From positions 1-59,864 of the forward strand of contig CAUJJC010000130.1 in assembly GCA_963204975.1 (NCBI GenBank): DNA of 59,864 nucleotides, in the 5' to 3' direction. Both the position numbers and the translations under genes were made by a program. Shown here one piece after another: positions 17,440 to 26,351 of the stretch. A model generated the notes under the pieces. It was not told the origin of the DNA. It made no database searches and was given only the letters and a program-made list of their open reading frames with translations. Every line of letters begins with the position of its first letter. Position 1 is the stretch's first letter. This stretch comes from Verrucomicrobiota bacterium. Its GTDB lineage: Bacteria > Verrucomicrobiota > Verrucomicrobiia > Verrucomicrobiales > Verrucomicrobiaceae.

Positions 17440-19394
17440 TGAGAAGCACGGATTCAGACTTGTGGAGCAAGATGCGGCTGATATTCGGCGCATCACTGCT
17501 TGCGCTGCTGTCTGCCTGCTCACCCGGCAGTGATGATCGATTCCCGCCCTACGACAACACAGCAGAGGTCGAAGCCGAATGGAAGTCGAAGCCCGACTTG
17601 TATCGTTTCAAAACCATTGCCGATCTGCCGCCAAACTTGAAATGGGAAACGGGAATGGATTATCCCGAGATGGGTGATCCAGAGGCCAAGAAGGGCGGCA
17701 CCTTCAACTATGACATGCCGAACTTCCCGCCCACGCTGCGGTTCATCGGCCCCGATGGTGGCAATACCTTCCGCAGCGAGCACTGGGACAACATTGAGAT
17801 GGCCTTACTCACGAAGCACTTGAACGAAGACAAGTGGATCCCATGCATCGCCGAGAAGTGGGCGCTCAGCGAGGATCGCATGACTGTCTTTTTCCAACTC
17901 GACCCCGCCGCCAGCTATTCGGACGGCGTGAAAGTGACCGTCGAGGACTTCTTCATGATGTTCTACGTGGCGCTGTCCAAGCATGCGAAGGACCCGTTCT
18001 TGCCCGATTACTACAGCAAGGAATATTCGGCGATCACCAAATACGATGATCGCACACTGAGCGTCACGCTCAAAGAACCCAAGCCCGACCCCATCCTCAC
18101 GGCGAGTTCCGTGCTACCTTTGCCGAGGCACTTTTTCCGCGAGTTCGGCGAGGATTTTCCCGCTCGCTACCAATGGCGCAAGATGCCCACCACGGGTGCC
18201 TACGATATCAAGCCGGAAGACATCAAGCATGGACGCAGCGTCACGCTCACACGCGTGAAGGACTGGTGGGCCAAGGACAAGAAATACTACCGCTATCGTT
18301 ACAACCCGGATCGCATCGTTTATCGCTTGGTGGCCAGCATCGACACCTCGTTCGAGTTGCTTCGTCAGGGCAAGCTTGATTTGTTCAGTTCCAGCGCGCT
18401 CACCGTGCCTCCGAACTACTGGTATGACAAAGGGGACATCCCCGAGTTGCTCAACGGCTACATTGAGCGCTACACGTTTTTCAACGAGTTCCCACGTATC
18501 CCGCGCTGCCTCTATGTGAATCAGTCCATGCCTCTGCTCGACAATCAGGACATTCGCACGGGCCTCAACTATGCCATCGACATGGACAAGGTGATCAATG
18601 TCGTCCTGCGTGGCGACGCGGTGCGCATGCAAAGCAGTTGGTCCGGGTATGGCCGGTTCACGAATCCGAAGTTGCGTGCCCTTCCGTTTGACCCTGTGAA
18701 AGCGCAAGAGCACTTCGCAAAGGCGGGCTTCACCAAGCGCAACGAAAAGGGCGTGCTCGTGAATGGTGCGGGCAAGCCTTTGTCCTTCCTGCTCAGCGTG
18801 GGCAACACACCGCTCTACACTCAGATGGCTCTGATCTGGAAAGAAGGCGCACTCAAGGCGGGCCTCGAACTGCGCATTGAGGCGCTGGACTTCACGCAGC
18901 TCTTCAAGAAGGGCGATCAAAAGGAGCATGAGATCATCCTCGCCGGATTTGGCTCCATGCCTCCATATCCGCACATGCATGAGTATTTCCACTCGGAGAA
19001 CGCCTGGGAAACCAAGCCAGACGGCACGAAGGTGAAGAAGGTGGACTCCAACAACTTCACGATGACCGCACACCCTGAGCTGGACAAACTCATCGACCAG
19101 CAGCGCAAGGCTCCGAACGAAGATGAAATGCAGCGCCTGTGTTGGTTGATTGAGGAATTCGTGCAGAACCTCGGCTGCCAGATCCCCACCTATGAGTCGC
19201 CGTTCTATCGCTACTACCACGCCCGCTGGATGCGCTGGCCGAAGGATGGAAATCTGAAGATCACACGCGAATCGAACGACTCTTTCGTGTGGTGGATCGA
19301 TGAAGACATCAAGGCCGAGACGCTCGCCGCCAAACGCGAAGGGCGTAGCTTCGGAGAAACCACGCGAGTCTTTGACCAATACCGGCAGAAGTGA
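17436..19394 (+). CDS. yejA: Peptide-binding lipoprotein, YejA-like (SBP family 5)
   Basis: Extracytoplasmic solute-binding protein, 652 residues, that should deliver peptides to the YejB/YejE pair. A lipobox (LLALLSAC) marks it as a lipoprotein. The mature chain has family 5 features: [15 protein letters not shown] near the N-terminus, [14 protein letters not shown], and [15 protein letters not shown] in the middle. The ATG at 17436 overlaps the yejE stop (ATGA), supporting coupled translation; an ATG at 17472 with GGAG just upstream would give a more ordinary signal peptide and may be the true start. The substrate is not decided by the sequence. Confidence 0.9.
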   Translation: MMRSTDSDLWSKMRLIFGASLLALLSACSPGSDDRFPPYDNTAEVEAEWKSKPDLYRFKTIADLPPNLKWETGMDYPEMGDPEAKKGGTFNYDMPNFPPTLRFIGPDGGNTFRSEHWDNIEMALLTKHLNEDKWIPCIAEKWALSEDRMTVFFQLDPAASYSDGVKVTVEDFFMMFYVALSKHAKDPFLPDYYSKEYSAITKYDDRTLSVTLKEPKPDPILTASSVLPLPRHFFREFGEDFPARYQWRKMPTTGAYDIKPEDIKHGRSVTLTRVKDWWAKDKKYYRYRYNPDRIVYRLVASIDTSFELLRQGKLDLFSSSALTVPPNYWYDKGDIPELLNGYIERYTFFNEFPRIPRCLYVNQSMPLLDNQDIRTGLNYAIDMDKVINVVLRGDAVRMQSSWSGYGRFTNPKLRALPFDPVKAQEHFAKAGFTKRNEKGVLVNGAGKPLSFLLSVGNTPLYTQMALIWKEGALKAGLELRIEALDFTQLFKKGDQKEHEIILAGFGSMPPYPHMHEYFHSENAWETKPDGTKVKKVDSNNFTMTAHPELDKLIDQQRKAPNEDEMQRLCWLIEEFVQNLGCQIPTYESPFYRYYHARWMRWPKDGNLKITRESNDSFVWWIDEDIKAETLAAKREGRSFGETTRVFDQYRQK

Positions 19395-20383
19395 TGAGCG
19401 ACTCGTCTTCCATTCTTCAAGTGCGTGATTTGGTGACGGCTTTCGACACCGATGCCGGTCGCATGGTGGCCGTCGATGGAGTGTGCTTCGAGGTGCCGCG
19501 CGGCAAGAACTTGGGCATCGTGGGCGAGTCTGGATGCGGCAAGAGCGTGACCGCCTTCTCGATCACGCGCTTGTTGCCACAACCTCACGGCAAGATCCTC
19601 AGCGGCAGCATCACGTTTGATGGCAAGAACCTCGTTACGCTTCCTCACGATGAGATGCGAAAGCTGCGAGGCTTTGACATCTCGATGATTTTCCAGGAGC
19701 CGATGACGGCTCTCAATCCGGTGCAGACGGTGGGCAAGCAACTCGCCGAAGCGATCCTGCTCCACGACGAGAAATGCGATCCAGGTGACGTCACCGCGCG
19801 CTGCATCGACATGATGCGCAAGGTTCGCATTCCGGCTCCCGAGCAGCGAATCCACGAGTATCCACATCAGCTCAGCGGCGGCATGAGGCAGCGCATCATG
19901 ATCGCGATGGCGCTGATCAACACGCCGAAACTGCTCATCGCCGATGAACCCACGACCGCGCTCGATGTCACGGTGCAGGCGCAGATTCTCGAACTCATCA
20001 AAGACCTGCAACGCGACCTCGGCATGAGCGTCATCCTCATCACTCACGATCTCGGTGTGATCGCGGAAACCTGCGATGAAGTCGTGGTCATGTATGGTGG
20101 GCGCGTGGTCGAACGCGCTGAGGTGCACGAACTCTTTGCGAATCCTCGCCACGCCTACACGCGTGGTTTGCTCGATTCGATTCCTCGCCTCGACAGCAAG
20201 CCGAAAACGAAGTTGAAAGCCATCCCCGGCAACGTGCCAGGCATCGCCGACTTCAAGCCTGGATGCCGCTTTGCTGAACGATCCGGCAAAGGGCACACCC
20301 TCGAGCACCTCAACACGCGTCCGCCATTCATCGAAGTGTCCGCCAACCACTGGGTGGAGAACTGCCCGATCTGCGTCGCATGA
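19394..20383 (+). CDS. Peptide ABC transporter ATPase (OppD/DppD type)
   Basis: 329 residues. Walker A GESGCGKS, signature [15 protein letters not shown], Walker [14 protein letters not shown] and the His switch LITHDLGV are complete. The oligopeptide-transporter C-terminal extension is present ([29 protein letters not shown]). The ATG at 19394 overlaps the preceding stop by one base; a GTG three bases earlier is possible. In E. coli the two ATPase halves are fused as YejF, whereas here the second half is a separate gene, and hicBA lies between the two. Confidence 0.93.
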   Translation: MSDSSSILQVRDLVTAFDTDAGRMVAVDGVCFEVPRGKNLGIVGESGCGKSVTAFSITRLLPQPHGKILSGSITFDGKNLVTLPHDEMRKLRGFDISMIFQEPMTALNPVQTVGKQLAEAILLHDEKCDPGDVTARCIDMMRKVRIPAPEQRIHEYPHQLSGGMRQRIMIAMALINTPKLLIADEPTTALDVTVQAQILELIKDLQRDLGMSVILITHDLGVIAETCDEVVVMYGGRVVERAEVHELFANPRHAYTRGLLDSIPRLDSKPKTKLKAIPGNVPGIADFKPGCRFAERSGKGHTLEHLNTRPPFIEVSANHWVENCPICVA

Positions 20384-20387
20384 CCAT

Positions 20388-20416
20388 TTGAAAACCGTTC
20401 TTTAATCTCGTATTCT
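20388..20416 (+). promoter_or_regulatory. Promoter of hicBA, probably producing a leaderless mRNA
   Basis: TTGAAA and TATTCT are spaced by exactly 17 bases. The -10 box ends six bases before the hicB ATG, so the predicted transcription start falls on or next to the start codon, and no Shine-Dalgarno sequence is visible. This gives the module its own promoter inside the transporter operon. Confidence 0.5.
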
Positions 20417-20422
20417 TTCCCC

Positions 20423-20632
20423 ATGACTATCAAAGCTATCGTTCACCCCGCTGAAGAAGGTGGTTTTTGGGCCGAAGTCCCCGCACTTCCTGGTTGCATG
20501 ACTGAGGGCGAAACGATGGATGAATTGAGGGCCAATCTGCTTGAGGCTATCCAGGGCTGGACCGACGCGGCCACGGAGAATGCCATCAAGCACATGGATG
20601 CGAACTCAAACGTGCTGTCGCTTGCCGCATGA
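20423..20632 (+). CDS. hicB: HicB-family antitoxin
   Basis: 69 residues with the partly degraded RNase H fold of HicB: IKAIVHPAEEGGFWAEVPALPGCMTEGET, then LRANLLEAIQGW (quoted in parts; residues about 3-43). It lacks a long C-terminal DNA-binding domain, so any autoregulation would need the complex or another factor. It neutralises HicA, whose gene starts inside its stop codon. In many genomes hicA comes first; here the antitoxin gene leads. It lies 39 bases after the oppD-like gene. Confidence 0.88.
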   Translation: MTIKAIVHPAEEGGFWAEVPALPGCMTEGETMDELRANLLEAIQGWTDAATENAIKHMDANSNVLSLAA

Positions 20633-20835
20633 AACAAGTCAGCGGCAAAGCACTCATCAAAGTCGCGAGCGACCATGGCTGGGTGATTGACCGCATAAAA
20701 AGGAGCCATCACATCATGACCAAAGAGGGTGAGTCATCCATTTTGACGATCCCCGTTCACTCCAACAAGCCCCTGAAGATTGGCCTTCTCAAAGCTCTCA
20801 TGAAACAGGCCGGACTCACCGAGGGCGATCTCTGA
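20629..20835 (+). CDS. hicA: HicA-family mRNA interferase toxin
   Basis: 68 residues with the dsRBD-like HicA fold. The catalytic His is in KRSHHIMTKEG (His27 or His28), and the C-terminal helix reads KIGLLKALMKQAGLTEGD as usual. HicA toxins cleave mRNAs independently of the ribosome. The start overlaps the hicB stop (ATGA) and its stop is followed after three bases by the oppF-like ATG, so the last transporter gene may depend on transcription through this module. Confidence 0.88.
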   Translation: MKQVSGKALIKVASDHGWVIDRIKRSHHIMTKEGESSILTIPVHSNKPLKIGLLKALMKQAGLTEGDL

Positions 20836-20838
20836 CCG

Positions 20839-21810
20839 ATGTCCCTCCTCTCCGTCCAGAACTTGAAACAGCACTTCCCCGTTCGGGGTGGAGTGTTGAT
20901 GCGTGCGGTTGCGGCGTGCAAGGCGGTCGATGGTGTGTCCTTCGAACTCGGCACGGGTGAGACACTGGGACTTGTCGGTGAATCGGGCTGCGGCAAGACG
21001 ACGCTGGGCAAAGCGGTCGTGCGTTTGCTGAAGCCGACGGATGGCAAGATCGTGTTCGATGGCCAGGACATCACGCACGCGAGCATGGGCGAACTGCGAC
21101 CAATGCGGCGACATGTGCAGATGATTTTCCAGGACCCGGCGGAGTCCCTCAATCCTCGCCACACGGTGCGGGACATTTTGATGGAGCCCTTCATCGTGCA
21201 GAACATCGGCACTCGTGAGGAGCGGGCGAAGTGGGTCGCTGAGTTGCTCGACAAGGTCGGTCTCAGCGCGACTGCGGCGGACAAGTTCCCTTTTGAGTTC
21301 AGCGGTGGTCAACGCCAGCGCATTGGGATTGCTAGGGCGATTGCTTTGAAGCCGAAGCTGATCGTATGCGATGAGCCCGTCTCGGCACTCGATGTGAGTG
21401 TGCAGAGTCAGGTGCTGAATTTGCTACTCGACCTCCAGCGCGAAATGGGGCTGAGCTATCTCTTCATCGCGCACGGCCTGAGTGTGGTGAAGCACATGAG
21501 CGACCGCGTGGCCGTGATGTATCTGGGCAAGATCATGGAACTCGCACCCGCCGAGGAGCTGTATCGCAATCCTCGCCACGCTTACACAAAGGCGCTGCTG
21601 GATGCGATCCCAGTGCCTGATCCAGCGAAGCGCCGCGAGCGCCATTTACTCCAGGGCGATGTGCCTTCGCCAATCAATCCGCCGCCGGGCTGTGCCTTCG
21701 GGCATCGCATGAGGCATCCGAAGTGGGAGCAGAGCGTCAATATCGACCTCTCTCTTAAAGAGATCGCTCCAGGTCATTGGGTTCAGGCTTGCCCATGTTG
21801 CACGGATTAA
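20839..21810 (+). CDS. Peptide ABC transporter ATPase (OppF/DppF type)
   Basis: 323 residues, the second ATPase of the importer. Walker A GESGCGKTT, signature FSGGQRQRIGIARAI, Walker B LIVCDEPVSALDV and the His switch are intact, though the usual LFISHD reads LFIAHGLSV, with Gly in place of Asp after the switch His. The C-terminal domain has RHAYTKALLDAIP and GCAFGHR. Its start lies three bases after hicA, so the toxin-antitoxin module sits without a gap between the two ATPase genes. Confidence 0.93.
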   Translation: MSLLSVQNLKQHFPVRGGVLMRAVAACKAVDGVSFELGTGETLGLVGESGCGKTTLGKAVVRLLKPTDGKIVFDGQDITHASMGELRPMRRHVQMIFQDPAESLNPRHTVRDILMEPFIVQNIGTREERAKWVAELLDKVGLSATAADKFPFEFSGGQRQRIGIARAIALKPKLIVCDEPVSALDVSVQSQVLNLLLDLQREMGLSYLFIAHGLSVVKHMSDRVAVMYLGKIMELAPAEELYRNPRHAYTKALLDAIPVPDPAKRRERHLLQGDVPSPINPPPGCAFGHRMRHPKWEQSVNIDLSLKEIAPGHWVQACPCCTD

Positions 21811-21822
21811 GGTTTCACCCAC

Positions 21823-21853
21823 CAGCCTACGGCTGAGAAGGGGGGCGTCTCAG
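21823..21853 (+). terminator. Possible terminator after the transporter operon
   Basis: Two alternative stems share CTG: CAGCC/GGCTG with a three-base loop at 21823-21835, and CTGAGA/TCTCAG with a nine-base loop at 21833-21853. No T run follows, so a factor-dependent end or mRNA stabilisation is as likely. Confidence 0.3.
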
Positions 21854-21926
21854 TCACAGAATGATAGTTTCGCGAACGAAAACCATGCTGTAAGACGTTC
21901 AACGGCACCCGCCTGGATTCTCTCGC

Positions 21927-23225
21927 ATGTTCGCTCCCGCTCTTCGTTACCTGTTCTGGTTAAGCCTTGTCTTTGTCGGCACTTCAGTGCTGGCAGAGTC
22001 ACGATTTGTGTCGCCATCGGGTGACGATTCGGCGGCTGGTTCGGAGTCGGCTCCATGGAGGACGATTCAGCATGGCTGCGACCAGTTAAAGCCCGGTGAT
22101 GTCCTCACCGTGCTGCCCGGTGTTTACGAAGAAAAGATCAAGGTGCGTGTCAGCGGCGCAGAGGGCAGCCCGATCACGATTCAGGGAAAGCCGGGAGCCG
22201 TTATCAGCGGAAAGGGAGTGAAGGGCACGGACTTGATTCACCTGAAGGATCAGAGCTTCGTGACCATCGAGGGTCTTGAGCTGCGCGACAATCTGCAGGT
22301 CAACGATGGCTCAGGCATTCGGGTGGAAGGGCATGGCTCGCACCTGGAACTGCGCAACAACCGCATTCATGAGATCAGGGGAAAGGACGCCATGGGCATC
22401 ACGGTCTATGGCACGGACAGAGATCGCCCAGTTGATTACATCGTGATCGATGGCAACCATATCTACGACTGCGATCCAGCCAAAAGCGAGGCACTGGTGC
22501 TCAATGGCAACGTCTCCTATTTCCAGATCACGAACAACGTGGTCCATGACGTGAACAACATCGGCATCGACATGATAGGTGGGGAGGTTTCCACCACCGG
22601 TGATGCATCCAAAGTCGCACGCCATGGTGTATGCCGAGGTAACAAGGTCTATCGCTGCCGGTCCAATTACGAGGACGGCTACGCCGCCGGCATCTACGTT
22701 GATGGCGGGCATGACATCGTGGTGGAGGACAACATCGTCACGCAATGCGATCTGGGCATTGAGATCGGTGCAGAGAACAAGGGCACCATCGCCTTTAACA
22801 TCACCGTGCGGAACAATGTGATCTTCCACAACGACAAGGCAGGTCTCATCTTTGGAGGCTATGAGAAGGGCACCGGGCGGGTGCAGCTCAGCACCTTCAC
22901 CGGCAATCTCTGCTACCAAAACAACCGGCACAAAGAGGATCACAACGGTGAACTCTGGATTCAGTGGGCCAGCGATAACGAAGTGAAAAATAATACCTTC
23001 ATCGTCGATGGCAGCGACAGCCCGCTGGCTCAGATCTCCGTGGGCGGAGGTGAAGATAATACCTTGAGCGGCAATCACTATTACACCGATGCAGGTGCCG
23101 AGGATGCCTTCTTCCTCTACAAGAATCATGACGTGAATGGTTTCGCCGCATGGAAAGCAGCAACGAAGCAGGAATCGGGCTCGGTATTCGGTCCCAAGGA
23201 AGTAAAGCTGCCATCCGTGGACTGA
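21927..23225 (+). CDS. Secreted right-handed beta-helix protein
   Basis: 432 residues with a Sec signal peptide (YLFWLSLVFVGTSVLAES). The mature N-terminus (RFVSPSGDDSAAG, APWRTIQHGCDQLKPGDVL) is the DUF1565-type start of parallel beta-helix proteins, and the body repeats short strands such as NHIYDCD, NNVVHDVNNIGID and DNIVTQCDLGIEIG that stack into helix coils. Many relatives are polysaccharide lyases or glycan-binding proteins. No catalytic site could be assigned, so lyase activity is only a possibility. It is 115 bases downstream of the peptide importer and precedes hprK by 48 bases. Confidence 0.82.
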   Translation: MFAPALRYLFWLSLVFVGTSVLAESRFVSPSGDDSAAGSESAPWRTIQHGCDQLKPGDVLTVLPGVYEEKIKVRVSGAEGSPITIQGKPGAVISGKGVKGTDLIHLKDQSFVTIEGLELRDNLQVNDGSGIRVEGHGSHLELRNNRIHEIRGKDAMGITVYGTDRDRPVDYIVIDGNHIYDCDPAKSEALVLNGNVSYFQITNNVVHDVNNIGIDMIGGEVSTTGDASKVARHGVCRGNKVYRCRSNYEDGYAAGIYVDGGHDIVVEDNIVTQCDLGIEIGAENKGTIAFNITVRNNVIFHNDKAGLIFGGYEKGTGRVQLSTFTGNLCYQNNRHKEDHNGELWIQWASDNEVKNNTFIVDGSDSPLAQISVGGGEDNTLSGNHYYTDAGAEDAFFLYKNHDVNGFAAWKAATKQESGSVFGPKEVKLPSVD

Positions 23226-23273
23226 TCGTGACCGCGCTTGGCGGCGATCATTTCCTGGTTACGATGCGCTCGC

Positions 23274-24242
23274 ATGAGTCTGCCTCACAAAGTCAAAAAG
23301 CCCGCCTCGATCAGCGTGGCCGATTTTTATTTGCATGACCGCGACGCCCTGAAGCTGAAGCTGGTGGGCAACGAATCCGGCATGAAGCGCCGCATCCAGG
23401 AGCCCTCGGTGAACCGTCCAGGCCTGGCGCTCTCCGGATTCTTCGACTACTTCGCCTACAAGCGCGTGCAGGTGCTGGGCAATTCCGAGCTGTCCTACAT
23501 GGATGAGCTGAGCAAGCAAACCCGCCGTCAACGCTTCGCAGCTCTCTGCGGCTGGGACATTCCCTGCCTGATCATCGCTCGTGGTCGCAGTGTGCCGGAC
23601 GACTTGATCACCGTGGCCAATGAGGCTGGCATCTGTGTGTTCCAGACGAGCATGGTGACGATGAAGTTCATCAATCTGGCGACCATGCGCCTGGACTGGG
23701 CCTTCTCTCCTTCAACGACGATGCACGGCAGCATGGTGGATGTGCAAGGCATCGGCGTGCTGATCATGGGACCGAGCGGCAGTGGCAAGAGCGAGAGTGT
23801 GCTGGGCCTCCTCCAGCGTGGCGGCAGTCTGGTCGCGGATGATGCTGTGCGGCTTCGCCTCAATGAAGATCGCGAAGTGGTGGGCACGGCCCCAGAACTC
23901 ACTCGCAGCAAGATCGAAGTCCGCGGCCTGGGCATTCTCGATGTCGCCCGGTTGTTCGGCGTCGGAGCAGTCCGCCTTTCGAAGCGGCTGGACCTGATCG
24001 TTCACCTCAAGGTGGGTGTCGAGCTACACGAACTGGAACGTGTGGGTGGCGAGCTGCGAATGGAAGAGGTTCTGGGCCTGCCGATTCCCAGCGTCGATCT
24101 GCCTGTAGCCCCCGGACGAGACATTTCTGGACTCATTGAGATTGCCGCCTTGAATCACAAACTGAAATCCTTCGGCTACGACAGTGCCGGGGACTTCAAA
24201 GAAACGCTGTTGAAAAAGATGGCTGATGATCAACTAGGTTAA
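23274..24242 (+). CDS. hprK: HPr kinase/phosphorylase
   Basis: 322 residues. This bifunctional enzyme phosphorylates and dephosphorylates the regulatory Ser of HPr. The C-terminal domain has His151 before the Walker A loop GPSGSGKS (166-173), the VADDAVRL acidic motif and the HprK signature EVRGLGILDVARLFG. The N-terminal domain fits the family. The ATG at 23274 is preferred over an upstream in-frame ATG because SLPHKVKKPASISVADF begins the conserved domain. It leads an operon with ptsH and ptsI, and the neighbouring genes include no sugar-specific EII, so the set likely serves regulation. Confidence 0.95.
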   Translation: MSLPHKVKKPASISVADFYLHDRDALKLKLVGNESGMKRRIQEPSVNRPGLALSGFFDYFAYKRVQVLGNSELSYMDELSKQTRRQRFAALCGWDIPCLIIARGRSVPDDLITVANEAGICVFQTSMVTMKFINLATMRLDWAFSPSTTMHGSMVDVQGIGVLIMGPSGSGKSESVLGLLQRGGSLVADDAVRLRLNEDREVVGTAPELTRSKIEVRGLGILDVARLFGVGAVRLSKRLDLIVHLKVGVELHELERVGGELRMEEVLGLPIPSVDLPVAPGRDISGLIEIAALNHKLKSFGYDSAGDFKETLLKKMADDQLG

Positions 24243-24262
24243 CCCCAACCCTCCCCACGACC

Positions 24263-24529
24263 TTGGAAAAGGAATTCACCATCACCAACAAGAACGGCAT
24301 GCACGCACGCCCTGCGGCCCAGTTCGTCAAGCAGGCGAGCCAGTTCAAATGTGAGGTGCTGGTCGAGAAAGACGACGAGCAGGTGAACGGCAAAAGCATC
24401 ATGGGACTCATGATGCTGGCAGCAGCCAAGGGTGAGTGCATCAAGATCATCACCGATGGCGCGGATGCGGATGCGGCGATGGTTGCGCTCGGCAGTCTGG
24501 TGCAGAGTGGCTTTGGCGATGTCGAATAA
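24263..24529 (+). CDS. ptsH: Phosphocarrier protein HPr
   Basis: 88 residues starting at a TTG codon, 20 bases after hprK; no ATG or GTG gives a complete domain. His14 in GMHARPAA is the EI phosphorylation site, and Ser45 in VNGKSIMGLMML is the HprK target. Both regulatory sites are therefore present. Together with hprK and ptsI it forms a phosphotransfer chain whose final acceptor is not encoded in the window. Confidence 0.95.
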   Translation: MEKEFTITNKNGMHARPAAQFVKQASQFKCEVLVEKDDEQVNGKSIMGLMMLAAAKGECIKIITDGADADAAMVALGSLVQSGFGDVE

Positions 24530-24587
24530 GCAGGCAAGGCTGTGATTGACGCGACGGCTGGTGCGGCGAAAGATCGCGCACTTTTTC

Positions 24588-26348
24588 ATGCCGACTCCTT
24601 CCGACTCTCTCGAACGCATCTGGTCCGGTCTGCCCGTCTCTCCGGGCGTGGCGGAAGCGGTCGTGCATGTGCTTCAGGACAGTTTTGACGAGCCGCCTGA
24701 GGAAAGCATCGAGGAGCACGAGATCGAAAGCGAACTCGTCCGTCTGGACAAAGCGATGCAGAAGACCAAGCAGGAGATCCAGGCCCTGCAAAAGACCATC
24801 GAGATGCGAGGGGACTCCAGTGAGGCGGAGATCTTTGAGACGCATCTCATGATCCTGGAGGACGTCTCGATCCTCGACCACGTTCGACGCACCGTGCGCA
24901 CCAAGCTGCGCAATGTGGACTCTGTTTACCACAAGCTGATGCGCAAGCACATCGAAGCCCTGCGCGGTGTGGACGATCCATACCTGCGTGAGCGCTACCT
25001 TGATCTGAAGGACATCACTCAGCGCGTAATGCGTCACCTCCGCGGCGAGCATCGCGCTGATCTCACCTTCGACGAACCGGTGATCATCGTCGCGCACGAC
25101 CTCGCCCCGTCGGACACCGTTCAGCTTGATCGCAGCATGGTGCTCGGGTTTGCCGTGGAAACCGGCAGTGTGAATTCCCACGCTGCGATCATCGCCCGCT
25201 CGCTGGGCACGCCGGCAGTCGTGCGCCTGCACGGTCTGCTGGAAGGACTGGTATCGGGAGAGCGCGTTGTCCTTGATGGTGATGAAGGCCTGCTCATCCA
25301 GCGTCCATCCCCCGAGACGCTTGCCCGTTATCGCCAAGTCGAGGCCCAGGCCGAAGCACAGGACGATATTCTGCTCGCGTGCAGCCAGGGACCTGCGACC
25401 ACCCTTGATGGGCGCAACATTCGCGTGGGAGCCAATGGGGAGTTCATCGACGAACTGGACTCCATCGTTGATTCGGGGGCCGAAGAAGTGGGCTTGTTCC
25501 GCACCGAGTTTGTCTATCTCGAAGATCCCAATGCCTCTGAAGACGCACTGGCCGAGCTTTATGAAGCCGTGGTCAAACGGATGACTCCGAAGCTGGTGAT
25601 CTTCCGCACGCTCGACCTCGGTGGCGACAAGCTCGATCCTCTGCTCGCCGCCGAGCCGGAGCCCAACCCGTTCCTTGGCTGGCGTGGCATTCGCGTGTCA
25701 CTCAATCGCCCCGAGTTTTTCAAACGCCAGCTCCGCGCGCTGCTGCGTGCCTCGTGCCATGGCCCCATCGGCATCATGTTCCCCATGGTCTGCGGCGTGG
25801 AGGAAGTCACCGCCGCGAAGGCAGTGCTGGCGGAGTGTCGTGCCGAACTCCAGACGGAAGGTGTATGCATGGCTGAGCACATCGAAATCGGCGCGATGAT
25901 CGAGATCCCGAGCGCTGCGGCCACTGCGGATCTCATCGCCCCAGAAGTGGACTTCTTCAGCCTGGGCACCAATGACTTGATTCAATACAGCCTGGCCGTG
26001 GACCGGTTGAACGACCGAGTGGCTGATCTTTACCAGGCGACTCACCCCGGTGTGCTGCGCCTCATCCGCATGGTGGTGGAGGCCGGTCGCAAGGCTAACG
26101 TCCGCGTGGGCATCTGTGGTGAAATGGGCGGCGATATTGAGCTGACGCCCCTGCTCGTCGGGCTCGGCCTTGATGAACTCAGCGTGGCTACCGGACAAGT
26201 GCCGCGAGTGAAGCAAGCCATCCGAAAGCTCAATCAAACCGAATGCGAGGCCCTTGCGTCTGAGGTGCTGCGGCTCTGCTGCCCAAAGCAGATTCAGCAG
26301 CTCAGCGCCGACTTCGCCATGCGCTGCTATCCTGAATTGCTCGCGTAG
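24588..26348 (+). CDS. ptsI: Phosphoenolpyruvate-protein phosphotransferase (EI)
   Basis: 586 residues, the usual EI length. It uses PEP to phosphorylate HPr. The phospho-His domain has SVNSHAAIIARSLGTPAVV with His198; the PEP-binding barrel has GLFRTEFVYLE, TLDLGGDK and the C-terminal catalytic Cys in VGICGEMGGD. The ATG at 24588 is chosen as the first codon of the conserved region; an ATG at 24546 would add a basic 14-residue extension. The 58-base gap after ptsH suggests the same operon. It is convergent with the zinc ATPase gene, with three bases between the stops. Confidence 0.95.
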   Translation: MPTPSDSLERIWSGLPVSPGVAEAVVHVLQDSFDEPPEESIEEHEIESELVRLDKAMQKTKQEIQALQKTIEMRGDSSEAEIFETHLMILEDVSILDHVRRTVRTKLRNVDSVYHKLMRKHIEALRGVDDPYLRERYLDLKDITQRVMRHLRGEHRADLTFDEPVIIVAHDLAPSDTVQLDRSMVLGFAVETGSVNSHAAIIARSLGTPAVVRLHGLLEGLVSGERVVLDGDEGLLIQRPSPETLARYRQVEAQAEAQDDILLACSQGPATTLDGRNIRVGANGEFIDELDSIVDSGAEEVGLFRTEFVYLEDPNASEDALAELYEAVVKRMTPKLVIFRTLDLGGDKLDPLLAAEPEPNPFLGWRGIRVSLNRPEFFKRQLRALLRASCHGPIGIMFPMVCGVEEVTAAKAVLAECRAELQTEGVCMAEHIEIGAMIEIPSAAATADLIAPEVDFFSLGTNDLIQYSLAVDRLNDRVADLYQATHPGVLRLIRMVVEAGRKANVRVGICGEMGGDIELTPLLVGLGLDELSVATGQVPRVKQAIRKLNQTECEALASEVLRLCCPKQIQQLSADFAMRCYPELLA

Positions 26349-26351
26349 CGA

